The position numbers and the translations under genes are program-made. The notes below the pieces were generated by a model, which did no database searches, was not told the DNA's origin, and was given only the letters and a program-made list of their open reading frames with translations. DNA of 64,000 nt from Blautia hominis (GTDB taxonomy: Bacteria; Bacillota; Clostridia; Lachnospirales; Lachnospiraceae). The stretch spans positions 1 to 64,000 of the forward strand of contig NQOF01000005.1 in assembly GCA_002270465.1 (NCBI GenBank), written 5' to 3'. Positions 45,447-54,547 of this stretch are shown here, one piece after another; position 1 is the stretch's first letter, and the number at the start of each line of letters is the position of its first letter.

Positions 45447-45475
45447 TTGCATCCCCTTCGTGTTTTCCGTATAAT
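45447..45475 (+). promoter_or_regulatory. Promoter of plsC-like gene
   Basis: TTGCAT (45447-45452), exactly 17 bp, TATAAT (45470-45475). It predicts a leader of about 185 bases before plsC, containing a small hairpin (CACAGCA/TGCTGTG near 45515-45535). The remainder of the 422-base gap between the MATE and plsC genes shows nothing else. Confidence 0.65.
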
Positions 45476-45664
45476 ATAAGGAGTTCCAGCTATTGGTGTA
45501 ATGACAGCAGCATGGCACAGCAAAATGTGCTGTGAATGGCTCCCACACCTTTTGGCATAGGAAACGTGTCATATAATATATAAAATTACCGGCCAGGTAT
45601 GCACACAGCATATCTGGTTTCTTATCCAATAACATATACCAAACGGTATAGAAAGGTGAGTGTT

Positions 45665-46405
45665 ATGTTCCGCTTTATTCTCGTATGTATTGTAGTTGTA
45701 GGATTTCTTATTTTATCCATTCCTATTCTGTTGGTCGAGTGGGTGATTGGCAAATGCAGCCGGAGAGCAAAGGATATCAGTTCTCTTCGTATTGTCCAGG
45801 CTGTTTTTAGATGTGTCCTTAAAATTACGGGCTCTGATATTCAGATCATAGGCCATGAAAATGTTCCCAATGACACAGCTGTGCTCTACATAGGAAATCA
45901 TAGAAGTTTTTTTGATATTCTTCTCACTTATGTCATGTGCCCGGATCTGACGGGATATGTTGCCAAAAAGGAAATGGAGCCAATCCTTCTGCTGTCTAAC
46001 TGGATGAAATATCTGCATTGTCTGTTTTTGGACAGAAAGGATATCAAAGCTGGTATGAAAACCATTCTGACTGCTATTGACAAAGCGAAAAATGGTATTT
46101 CCATCTGTATTTTCCCAGAGGGAACCAGAAATAAAAATGAAAGTGAACTGGAGATGCTGCCCTTCCATGAAGGAAGCTTTAAGATTGCCACAAAATCGGG
46201 CTGTCCTATTATTCCCATTGCGATCACCAATTCGGCTGAGATTTTTGAGGCTCATTTTCCAAAGATCAAGCCGGCTAAAGTGATTGTGGAATACGGAAAA
46301 CCGATTTATCCAGACCAGCTGTCAAAGGAAGATAAGAAACGTCTGGGAGCATATACACAGGAAACTATTTTAAATATGTTGAAGGAACACAGAGAAAACT
46401 TCTAA
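45665..46405 (+). CDS. plsC: 1-acyl-sn-glycerol-3-phosphate acyltransferase
   Basis: 246 aa, membrane-associated acyltransferase that makes phosphatidic acid. N-terminal hydrophobic helix (residues 3-25), catalytic motif NHRSFFD (HX4D type, about 79-85), substrate motif FPEGTRNK (about 154-161) and GCPIIPIAI (about 181-189). ATG 45665 with AAAGGTGAG was preferred to the longer frame from 45599. Confidence 0.93.
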   Translation: MFRFILVCIVVVGFLILSIPILLVEWVIGKCSRRAKDISSLRIVQAVFRCVLKITGSDIQIIGHENVPNDTAVLYIGNHRSFFDILLTYVMCPDLTGYVAKKEMEPILLLSNWMKYLHCLFLDRKDIKAGMKTILTAIDKAKNGISICIFPEGTRNKNESELEMLPFHEGSFKIATKSGCPIIPIAITNSAEIFEAHFPKIKPAKVIVEYGKPIYPDQLSKEDKKRLGAYTQETILNMLKEHRENF

Positions 46406-46441
46406 AATTAAATTTTATAGTTTATGCTGCAGTTTATCGTA

Positions 46442-46495
46442 AAAAACGCTGTTTCGGTTATTCTATTATTATAGAAGGAATACCGGGGCAGCGTT
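46442..46495 (+). terminator. Hairpin after plsC
   Basis: AAACGCTG...GGTTATTCT pairs with AGGAATACC...CAGCGTTT around an AT loop. A short T-rich stretch follows. Probable terminator or attenuator before the second MATE gene. Confidence 0.6.
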
Positions 46496-46546
46496 TCTGA
46501 ATTTTAACAGAAGGAAAATGCCGTAAAAGAGAGGGACAAAGGAATT

Positions 46547-47917
46547 ATGAGGAAAAAATCATACAATATGCTGACCGATCCGCCAGGGCGTTCACTGCTG
46601 CTTTTTGCTCTGCCTATGATTTTCGGGAATCTTTTTCAGCAGTTTTATAATATTGCGGATTCTGTGATCGTGGGTAATTTCGTCGGGGAGCGGGCGCTTG
46701 CCGCTGTTGGAGCTTCTTATGCGATCACGAATGTATTTATTGCCATTGCCATCGGCGGAGGAATTGGAAGTTCTGTGATCATTTCACAATGTCTTGGCGC
46801 AGGGCAAAAAAGTAAGATGAAGACAGCTGTTTTCACCACATTGATCAACTTTTTGGTGGTGAGTATTTGTCTGGGGGCTCTGGGACTTTTCTTGAATCAC
46901 AGGATTCTGGGGTGGGTGAATACGCCCCAAGAGGTGTTTTCAGATGCAGCGCTGTATCTGGCGATTTATTTTGCCGGGCTGCCGTTTTTGTTTATGTATA
47001 ATGTAGAGGCATCTATTTTCAATGCGCTGGGCGATTCCAGGACGCCGCTTTATCTGCTGATATTTTCCTCTCTTTTGAATATCTTTCTGGATATGGTGTT
47101 TGTCATCCAACTTCAGCAAGGGGTGAGAGGGGTTGCGGTGGGAACGTTGATTGCCCAGGGGGTGTCAGCTGTTATATCATTTGGACTGCTTCTTCGGAAA
47201 TTGAAGAAATATGAAACGGATGAGCCTTGTCGGCTGTATGACGGGGGGCTGATGGTTTCCATGGTGCGGATCGCGGTTCCTTCCATAATACAGCAGTCTA
47301 TTGTGCAGATTGGGATTTTGTTGGTCCAGTCCGTGGTGAACAGCTTCGGGGCTTCTGTGCTGGCGGGTTATTCTGCAGGAATGCGGATTGAATCCATCAG
47401 TATTGTGCCTATGCTGGCAATGGGAAACGCCATGTCCACATTTACGGCCCAAAATGTCGGTGCAGGGCAATTGGAGCGGGTGAAGAAGGGCTATCGGATG
47501 TGCTATGTGACGGTTCTGAGCGCCGGGGCGTTTCTTTGTGTTCTTTATCAGCTGTTTGGGAATGTGTTTGTCTCAGCATTTTTAGATGCCGGAAATGGGA
47601 GTGTCGCTTTTCAGACAGGACTGGATTATGTGAAATTTCTTTCGTTCTTTTACGCTTTGATCGGATTGAAAGCCTCCACAGATGGTCTGCTGCGGGGGGC
47701 TGGGGATGTGAAAGCATTTACAGTGGCTAATCTGGTGAATCTGTCTATTCGGGTGATCGTGACGAATGTGTTTGCGCCAGTGTATGGGATTCAGGTTGCG
47801 TGGATGGCTGTGCCTATGGGGTGGGTGGCTAATTATGTGATATCGTTTGGGTGGTATTTGACGGGGAGGTGGAAATGGAAATGGGAAAAAGTTGGTAAGG
47901 TTACGAAAAGAAATTGA
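46547..47917 (+). CDS. MATE-family efflux transporter (2)
   Basis: 456 aa, twelve membrane segments, different from the first MATE protein. It starts GRSLLLFALPMIFGNLFQQF, then YNIADSVIVGNFVGERALAA, and the second repeat begins near residue 235 (VRIAVPSIIQQSIVQIGILL). Na+ or H+ driven export is expected. AAAGGA precedes the ATG. Third of the three genes in this transport/lipid cluster. Confidence 0.93.
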   Translation: MRKKSYNMLTDPPGRSLLLFALPMIFGNLFQQFYNIADSVIVGNFVGERALAAVGASYAITNVFIAIAIGGGIGSSVIISQCLGAGQKSKMKTAVFTTLINFLVVSICLGALGLFLNHRILGWVNTPQEVFSDAALYLAIYFAGLPFLFMYNVEASIFNALGDSRTPLYLLIFSSLLNIFLDMVFVIQLQQGVRGVAVGTLIAQGVSAVISFGLLLRKLKKYETDEPCRLYDGGLMVSMVRIAVPSIIQQSIVQIGILLVQSVVNSFGASVLAGYSAGMRIESISIVPMLAMGNAMSTFTAQNVGAGQLERVKKGYRMCYVTVLSAGAFLCVLYQLFGNVFVSAFLDAGNGSVAFQTGLDYVKFLSFFYALIGLKASTDGLLRGAGDVKAFTVANLVNLSIRVIVTNVFAPVYGIQVAWMAVPMGWVANYVISFGWYLTGRWKWKWEKVGKVTKRN

Positions 47918-47964
47918 ATCGATATATCCGGTTCAGTTTAGTTTTCAGGCAAGATGGGAATAAA

Positions 47965-47996
47965 ACCGGAGGGGTTTTCAAACGCACTCCTCCGGT
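47965..47996 (+). terminator. Weak terminator after second MATE gene
   Basis: Stem ACCGGAGG/CCTCCGGT with a 16-base loop, followed by a T-containing but broken tract. Bases 47997-48096 hold no other feature. Confidence 0.5.
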
Positions 47997-48096
47997 CCGA
48001 TTTATCTGTTTACATATGATTTGACTAATCCCATGCCTCTCCTAACAGATTAAGAAAAAAATATTGTTTTGATTATAATCAGCTTTCTCTTAAACT

Positions 48097-48228
48097 GTAA
48101 CAGTTCAGACAAGCTGAACCGTTACGCATCCAGCCATTAAAAATCGCTTTGCGATGGGCTGGATAAAACTGGCACTACTTTTTCATACGGTCAGCGCAGT
48201 AAATGCGCAGACCTGTCTGAACTGTTAC
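48097..48228. mobile_element. MITE-like element with perfect TIRs and 8-bp duplication, copy 7
   Basis: A 132-bp element. Perfect 15-bp terminal inverted repeats, GTAACAGTTCAGACA (48097-48111) and TGTCTGAACTGTTAC (48214-48228), are flanked by identical 8-bp CTTAAACT at 48089-48096 and 48229-48236. The interior has hairpins (CAGCCAT.../...ATGGGCTG type) and the ACGGTCAGCGCAG arm shared with other copies. No gene inside. Its right end supplies the stop codon of the neighbouring nuclease-like gene. Confidence 0.9.
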
Positions 48229-49952
48229 CTTAAACTGATCACTTTGCATCTTTTTTTATAGCACGCTATTCCAAATTTCAATATATGGTTTAAACCTAGC
48301 TGCTGAAGCTCCTTAGGATAATTTTTATCATTTATTTGCTTCAGCGCATGTCTGCACACAGCTTCAAGATTTTCGTCATCTGAATATTTTACTTCAACTA
48401 CAATCCCCATGTCTTTATCTTCAATTTCTACGAGGATATCGCTATAACCCTCACCGGATTCACGATTAGACCATACATTCCAATTCCCCTTAAAGCTAAG
48501 CAGACCCAGAAGAATTCCATGATAAAAGTTTTCTTTCCTGTCCTTTTTAACAAAAGTCTCCCGGATGCTGATGGTCTTTCTCAGATAGGAATTAAACTGT
48601 TTTTCCACTTCAGCTGCATCGCCTTTTTCAAATGCTTCACAAAATGCATTTAATGCTGCTCCGTCTTTCCTAACTGTATCCTGAAACCAATCTGTAATCT
48701 GCTTTGTAAATATCTTTCTGACTTCCTGATTTGGAATTACAAGTGGAAATATATCTCCATCAGGTTCTCCCTGTTGTGTCAGATAGCCTGTTGTGTACAA
48801 AACACTCCAAATGTTTTCCGCGTTATTATATAGCTCCCGGTAAGTCAGTTCCCGACGGATCTCTTTTTTGATTATATCACCTTCTACAAGGCGTTCTATT
48901 TCACGCTTTGTTGTATTAGTTTCAGCATTTTCTATAAAATGTCTGACAGCCTCATTACTGCTAGTGTTCGACCAATAATCCTTTGGCAGTGCTTTGGGAT
49001 CAAATCTAAGTTCATCACAATAACATATTACATCCCAAGGACAGTAAATATGCACATTTCCAAAGCGGTACCCATCATACCAATCTTTCACTATGCCATA
49101 AAATTCGGTCAGTTCGTAGTATTTTAAGAGATCCTGCACTTCCTTATCTGTAAATCCAAAATACTCATCAAATCGTACATCAGTGATAGAGAGGACTTTC
49201 AAATTATTTAACCCTGTAAATATGCTTTCTTTTGATACCCGCAGACATCCGGTTAATACAGCAAACTGCAGGCTGTCATTCGTTTTCAATACCTGCTCAA
49301 ACAAGTTTCGTATCAACATCACCATCTCGTCATAATAACCGTTGTCAAAGGCCTTAGCCAAAGGGACATCATACTCATCAATCAGTATTATAACCTTTTT
49401 TTCGTAATGTTTTTGGAGCAGCATAGATAGAATCTTTAGACTACTTGTCAGCACTGTATCTGACATAATAAAACCTTCACGGTTACTTTCATCAACCTCT
49501 GTCAGTTGATTAAATAATTTTATTTCCTTTTCGTTTAATTTGGGACTTTCTGACAAAAAGTAGAATCTCAAAGCCTCATTTCCGATGATTGAACTCATCA
49601 TAGAGCGTGCAGCCGAAAAATCAGTTCCATTTACACCTTTTAAACTGATTGAAATGACCGGAAATTTTCCCATATACGTCTTGCATAAGTCCGTATCATT
49701 TGCAATGTCTAACCCTTCAAACAAATTTTTTTTATACTCCTTATCGGTGTTTATTTCAAAAAAACTTTTTAACATACTCATATTAAGAGATTTTCCAAAA
49801 CGTCTGGGTCGTGTAAAAAGATTAACTTCTCCCCAATTATAAAGTAGGGCTTTAATTAAACCGGTCTTATCAATATAGTAAAAATCTTCTATGCGAATTT
49901 TCTCAAAACTCTCTATACCAATAGGGAGTTTCTTTTTAATTTTGGTATTCAT
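48225..49952 (-). CDS. AAA-ATPase-like / PD-(D/E)XK nuclease superfamily protein
   Basis: 575 aa. The N-terminal AAA-ATPase_like domain has IGIESFEKIRIEDFYYIDKT, Walker A-like TRPRRFGKSLNMSM (about 47-60) and Walker B KVIILIDEYDVPL (about 189-201). The C-terminal nuclease-like domain (DUF1703) has YSDILVEIEDKDMGIVVEVK (about 510-529), with the D...ExK catalytic pattern. The family is abundant in gut anaerobes; function unproven, with defence or mobile-element roles proposed. Two C-terminal residues were lost through the adjacent MITE insertion. Low GC compared with the left half of the window. Confidence 0.85.
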   Translation of the reverse strand: MNTKIKKKLPIGIESFEKIRIEDFYYIDKTGLIKALLYNWGEVNLFTRPRRFGKSLNMSMLKSFFEINTDKEYKKNLFEGLDIANDTDLCKTYMGKFPVISISLKGVNGTDFSAARSMMSSIIGNEALRFYFLSESPKLNEKEIKLFNQLTEVDESNREGFIMSDTVLTSSLKILSMLLQKHYEKKVIILIDEYDVPLAKAFDNGYYDEMVMLIRNLFEQVLKTNDSLQFAVLTGCLRVSKESIFTGLNNLKVLSITDVRFDEYFGFTDKEVQDLLKYYELTEFYGIVKDWYDGYRFGNVHIYCPWDVICYCDELRFDPKALPKDYWSNTSSNEAVRHFIENAETNTTKREIERLVEGDIIKKEIRRELTYRELYNNAENIWSVLYTTGYLTQQGEPDGDIFPLVIPNQEVRKIFTKQITDWFQDTVRKDGAALNAFCEAFEKGDAAEVEKQFNSYLRKTISIRETFVKKDRKENFYHGILLGLLSFKGNWNVWSNRESGEGYSDILVEIEDKDMGIVVEVKYSDDENLEAVCRHALKQINDKNYPKELQQLGLNHILKFGIACYKKRCKVISLR

Positions 49953-50049
49953 TTCTTCTGCACGCCCCTTTCTGAAAAATCAGGTTCACTTAGTCATATT
50001 TTCTTCAATTCCCCTTAATCCTCGCTAGATGCCAATGGATTCATTATGT

Positions 50050-51532
50050 ATTTCAATCCACACCACCGCGAAGGTGGTGACGAGAGTGTATTGTACCATG
50101 AAATAAGCAATAGAACATTTCAATCCACACCAGCGTGAGGAAGGTGACTTTCGTTTTCAATCACAGTATACCCTACATTTAAATGTTTCAATCCACACTA
50201 ACGCGAGGAGGATGCCCCTCATTATAAGAGGATTAAAAGAAGATGTCAATATTTCACTCCCACAACTCGAAGGTGGTGACGGCGCCGTTGTAGGGTCAGT
50301 CTCGGGCATTGGTACATTTCAATCCACACCACCGCGAAGGTGGTGACGCTGTGACATACGAGAAAGCCGTGGATATGGCTACATTTCAATCCACACCACC
50401 GCGAAGGTGGTGACGCGTCCTCTAACGGTATGTATTCTCTATCCTGAAATATTTCAATCCACACCACCGCGAAGGTGGTGACAAGTAATCATGCAATGAA
50501 AAAGATTGTGAGGAATTTCAATCCACACCACCGCGAAGGTGGTGACCCTGGCCTGTCGCACGCTCCACCTCTGCAGAGATCATTTCAATCCACACCACCG
50601 CGAAGGTGGTGACTATTGCCGCTGGCTATAGTACCGGTTGTTGCTTTATTTCAATCCACACCACCGCGAAGGTGGTGACGGGTCTTAAATTCGACTCTTG
50701 AAGGTATGAATCCATTTCAATCCACACCACCGCGAAGGTGGTGACGAATGAACAGTAGTGTAATTGTAAGAATGATGACATTTCAATCCACACCACCGCG
50801 AAGGTGGTGACGCCCAACGTAAATATGAGTATAACTGTACTCATATTTCAATCCACACCACCGCGAAGGTGGTGACTATTGATGAAATCATTTATTGCGC
50901 ATTCTTCATCATTTCAATCCACACCACCGCGAAGGTGGTGACTATATATGTCGTGGAGGACTGGATCAAGGAACATATTTCAATCCACACCACCGCGAAG
51001 GTGGTGACGGGAAATCTGCGCTGCAATTACCAGGACAGCGCATTTCAATCCACACCACCGCGAAGGTGGTGACCGAAGTTGTTCGTAATAGAATCGTTAA
51101 AATTTTATTTCAATCCACACCACCGCGAAGGTGGTGACGGTTAGGTAATCTTCATACTGCTCTACATACTTATTTCAATCCACACCACCGCGAAGGTGGT
51201 GACAAAATCTCCGTCAAACATAAGACCTTCCTGTGTTATTTCAATCCACACCACCGCGAAGGTGGTGACAGACAGAGTGGTGTGTAAGACATGGAATCCT
51301 GTATTTCAATCCACACCACCGCGAAGGTGGTGACAGCACCGTTACGGCGGTGCAACATACCAGTGTGGCATTTCAATCCACACCACCGCGAAGGTGGTGA
51401 CCTAAGTACAGGTCCTGCCAGACCGAGTACAAAAGATTTCAATCCACACCACCGCGAAGGTGGTGACTATAGTGGACAATACCTTTTCCATTCTCCACAT
51501 ATTTCAATCCACACCACCGCGAAGGTGGTGAC
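50050..51532 (-). CRISPR. Type I-C CRISPR array, 23 repeats
   Basis: 32-bp repeats about every 65-67 bp with 22 spacers of 32-36 bp. Read on the + strand each starts ATTTCAATCCACACCACC and ends GAAGGTGGTGAC; the crRNA sense is the - strand, ending in ATTGAAAT as in I-C repeats, with a stem GTCACCACC/GGTGGTG. Twenty repeats are identical. Those at 50117, 50185 and 50251 are decayed, while the outermost one at 50050 is intact. Decay lies at the leader-distal end. The newest spacer should be next to the repeat at 51501. Confidence 0.97.
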
Positions 51533-51702
51533 AGCAAAAATATCTACTTTTCCTCTGATGTTTTTGTATAAAAACACCAATTTTCTTATTATCATGATAA
51601 TAAAAACGTTACTATTTATGAACCGTTATACAAGCCATCCACTTTTTGACACATTCATCGGTGCGAATGACCCAGGATTTTTCTGTCTGCTTGGGATTCG
51701 CA
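51533..51702 (-). promoter_or_regulatory. CRISPR leader
   Basis: 170 AT-rich bases between cas2 and the first repeat. They contain a perfect 18-bp palindrome TTATTATCATGATAATAA (51586-51603), a TATACA-like -10 closer to the array, and a hairpin just after the cas2 stop (GTGCGAAT.../...ATTCGCAC, about 51662-51704). Expected to carry the array promoter and the spacer-integration signals. Confidence 0.75.
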
Positions 51703-51993
51703 CTAAAAAATCAAAGTCGAATCAGCCGCAGTTCCCCTATCCACACCAAAATGTTCCACTTTAGTCTTATAGTTATTTCCTAGATAATAAAATCTGAGAC
51801 TATCAACCTCCTTATCAATAATTCCTTCTAAAACAGCTTTTAAAGAAACACATTGCGCATTGTCAAGAATACACTCAAAAACTGAGTTCTGTACTCTTCT
51901 TCCATAATTAACACACTGTTTAGCCACCTTTCTAAGTCTTCTTTTCCCTGCATCTGTTTCTGTATTTACATCATATGTAATAAGAACTAACAT
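51703..51993 (-). CDS. cas2: CRISPR-associated endonuclease Cas2
   Basis: 96 aa, ferredoxin-like fold with LVLITYDVNTET at the start (Asp8) and RVQNSVFECILDNAQC. It forms the Cas1-Cas2 integrase that adds spacers. Last gene of the operon, 9 bp after cas1. Confidence 0.96.
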   Translation of the reverse strand: MLVLITYDVNTETDAGKRRLRKVAKQCVNYGRRVQNSVFECILDNAQCVSLKAVLEGIIDKEVDSLRFYYLGNNYKTKVEHFGVDRGTAADSTLIF

Positions 51994-52002
51994 TCATATC
52001 AC

Positions 52003-53034
52003 CTACTTCCAAAAAAACGGAGGGTATTCATCTAAATCGCCTCTTATATAGCGTGCAAGCAACAAAGCTTGAACATACGGAGCCATTCCCCATTCAATTT
52101 TTTCCTCCCAAAACGGATGTTTGATCATTTCTTGTTTTTTAGCCTGCCAGGCAGATAAAAAAGTTTTCCTGGTTTCTTCGTCCAACACTACCGCTCCATT
52201 TTCCTTTTGAATAAATCCTTCCTTTTTTACAATACGTTTATTTATTAATGTAAGAACAAAACGGTCCGCCATCACACTACGGAATTCTTCCATCAAATCT
52301 AAAGCTAATGACATTCTGCCTGGTCTGTCTGTATGCATAAACCCAACATATGGGTCTAAACCGACTGATTCTAAAGCAGATCCGCACATCCCGGCAAGAA
52401 GAGAGTATGTAAAAGAAAGCATCGCATTGACACGGTCAAGCGGCGGCCTTTTATTTCTTCCTTTAAAGTAAAAGTCCTCCTTTTGCTGAAGGATCAAATC
52501 ATCGAAAGCCGAAAAATATAGGGAAGCGGCTTCTCCTTCTATTCCTAATAATTCTGACGCACTCTTACATTTTCTCACAGCATGAAGCCTATCCGCCAGC
52601 ATGGAAGATTTTTTCTTCAGCAATATAGAATCCAGCCTTAGAGAATAGTCCCTAGACGCCCTTTCTAATACCCATCTGGAATTATATATCTTGCCTGTAA
52701 TAAAATCTCTTGCAATACAAAGACTTTGCTCCTTATCTCCGCTTATCTTATACTGCTGTTTTCTTAATAGAACATTTCCACGCACTTCACCCGAAACCCG
52801 CGCAAGAAACCTTCCGTTTCCGGACATAAAACATAAATCGATATTCTTTTTAGCACATGCTCCCATAAGGGCCGGGCTTGCTCCCGTATATCCGAAGGTT
52901 ACAATAGATTCAAGATTATGGAGAGGTACACGACCAATTTCTTTTTGTTCCTCTAAAACAACTATATTTTCCCCATCCAGGGACAGATAACGGTTATTAG
53001 AAGTTACATACAAGGTATTCAACAGCCTTTTCAT
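52003..53034 (-). CDS. cas1: CRISPR-associated integrase Cas1 (type I-C)
   Basis: 343 aa. N-terminal beta domain and a C-terminal helical catalytic domain with the acidic residue in LLGIEGEAASLYFSAF, His in VGFMHTDRPGRMSLALDL and acidic DLMEEFR (metal ligands). Its ATG overlaps the cas4 stop by 4 bp (ATGA). Intact, so adaptation should be possible. Confidence 0.97.
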   Translation of the reverse strand: MKRLLNTLYVTSNNRYLSLDGENIVVLEEQKEIGRVPLHNLESIVTFGYTGASPALMGACAKKNIDLCFMSGNGRFLARVSGEVRGNVLLRKQQYKISGDKEQSLCIARDFITGKIYNSRWVLERASRDYSLRLDSILLKKKSSMLADRLHAVRKCKSASELLGIEGEAASLYFSAFDDLILQQKEDFYFKGRNKRPPLDRVNAMLSFTYSLLAGMCGSALESVGLDPYVGFMHTDRPGRMSLALDLMEEFRSVMADRFVLTLINKRIVKKEGFIQKENGAVVLDEETRKTFLSAWQAKKQEMIKHPFWEEKIEWGMAPYVQALLLARYIRGDLDEYPPFFWK

Positions 53035-53702
53035 CCGTCTTCCACCTCCGAAATATTTTTTATTATATAATCCGCTGCAGATTTCCCTTTATTTAAGACC
53101 GGAAGACAAATATCTTTCAAAGAACAAGCATTGCAACTCTTGGTACGCTTTACTTTCGGTGTATACCCACGCTCATAATACTGATGCATTTCAGCGAAAG
53201 CACTTTTTGTTTTTTCTCTTAGCTCTTCGCTAAACTCCACTCTTTCTCTCCGGCGTATTTCACCGTAAAATAAATAGCCCATAGGAATCTCACAGTACAA
53301 CATTTCTTCCAGGCAGAGCGCCTGAGCCATTAGCTGCATTTTATCTGCATCATTTGCCTTTGGCTCACCACGTTTATATTCTATAGGTATGACGATATAT
53401 TTCCCATCCTTACCAGATAATGTGATACCCTCCTGACTTTTGTGGAATTCCACTACATCACATTCACCACTGATGCCCAACACTCGTGAATGGACGGGCA
53501 TTGCTCTTGAAACAATTAATTCCCCTCTCTTTTCCTTAGCGCTCACATCATGGGCTTTTTCATGCAGAATCCTGCCTTCCGCAGTACGAATATTTTCCTG
53601 CCATTGAAGTTCTATGTATGCCAAAGCCCACTGCCTTCTGCAAAATGCAAAATGCTGTACACCGGACAACTGCAGGAAATTATCCTCATCATACAAAATC
53701 AT
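53031..53702 (-). CDS. cas4: CRISPR-associated exonuclease Cas4
   Basis: 223 aa RecB-type nuclease that selects and trims prespacers at the PAM end. An N-terminal cluster Cys (FAFCRRQWAL, about residue 20), nuclease motif GECDVVEFH and IPIEYKRGE, and a C-terminal cluster CNACSLKDICLP. The 5' extension was dropped: ATG 53702 has GGAGG 3-4 bp upstream and overlaps cas7 by 14 bp. Confidence 0.95.
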   Translation of the reverse strand: MILYDEDNFLQLSGVQHFAFCRRQWALAYIELQWQENIRTAEGRILHEKAHDVSAKEKRGELIVSRAMPVHSRVLGISGECDVVEFHKSQEGITLSGKDGKYIVIPIEYKRGEPKANDADKMQLMAQALCLEEMLYCEIPMGYLFYGEIRRRERVEFSEELREKTKSAFAEMHQYYERGYTPKVKRTKSCNACSLKDICLPVLNKGKSAADYIIKNISEVEDG

Positions 53703-54543
53703 ACACCTCCGGTTCAACACATTCCAAAGGTTCCCAATGGATCTCATAATCTTCAAATGACTTTGGATGTTCCACTTTCTCAATCCTGAATGCCCTCTGT
53801 ATTTTTCCAGAAGAAACAGCCGGTGTCTTATCTTTATGCTGCCACCAATAAAGTTTGCAGACCTCCATGCTGCCTTCCGGTCTGGCAGATGATGCATCAT
53901 TTTCAAACAACGTCTTTAATGCTTCTTTTAATAACTGTGCATCTTCATGTGTAAATCCTGTTTTTTCAGCAAGCTGTACATTGATACTTCCCTGAACTTT
54001 ATATACACCAAATCCCACTCTATGTTTTGTTCCCATTGTATCTGATGCTTTGCTGTCTTTGCCGGATTCACTATTTACACTTTTTGTTATCTGCATACTA
54101 ATTACATCCACAGGAGAAAGACTAACAGCCTGATGTATAGACACAGGGCCTCTGACCCCTACTGATACATCCTCCCCCTTAAAGGCGAACACCTGACCAA
54201 AACTCCGCACATCTATCCATTCCCTGCATGCAATTTTCGCAAATGTGTCACGGTTTGCCTTTTTCTTTTTATCCATTTCAGCCTTAAGTTCTCTACACCC
54301 CTCTGCTCTATCCTTCAAACTAGTGTAGGAATCATCGGAACGGTCATCCGACTGTACAAAAATCCGTTCTCCCAAATCCTGTAAACGATTTCTGATTTTT
54401 CTCTTAATACATACATCCGAAATCTCACCATATCCATCTAAATTTACACGCGGCCTGTTTCCATTTAACGGATCGCCATTAGGATTTGCATTTAACGCTG
54501 AAATAAATAGTGCAAAATCAACTTTTCCCATTAAATCGCTCAT
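53689..54543 (-). CDS. cas7: Cascade backbone protein Cas7 (Csd2)
   Basis: 284 aa RAMP-fold protein that coats the crRNA. Typical start ALFISALNANPNGDPLNGNR and conserved VRGPVSIHQAVSLSPVDVIS (about 132-151). ATG 54543 was chosen because GAGGAGG lies just upstream, inside the cas8c tail. Confidence 0.96.
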   Translation of the reverse strand: MSDLMGKVDFALFISALNANPNGDPLNGNRPRVNLDGYGEISDVCIKRKIRNRLQDLGERIFVQSDDRSDDSYTSLKDRAEGCRELKAEMDKKKKANRDTFAKIACREWIDVRSFGQVFAFKGEDVSVGVRGPVSIHQAVSLSPVDVISMQITKSVNSESGKDSKASDTMGTKHRVGFGVYKVQGSINVQLAEKTGFTHEDAQLLKEALKTLFENDASSARPEGSMEVCKLYWWQHKDKTPAVSSGKIQRAFRIEKVEHPKSFEDYEIHWEPLECVEPEVYDFV

Positions 54544-54547
54544 ACTC

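Noticed and set aside
45500-45560. Hairpin in the plsC leader as another GTAAC-type element
   Set aside because: It lacks GTAAC ends and any similarity to the two sub-types.
50246-51764. Open frames across the CRISPR array
   Set aside because: They are translations of repeats and spacers (recurring HHREGGD, STPPRRW or TTFAVVWIE), not genes.
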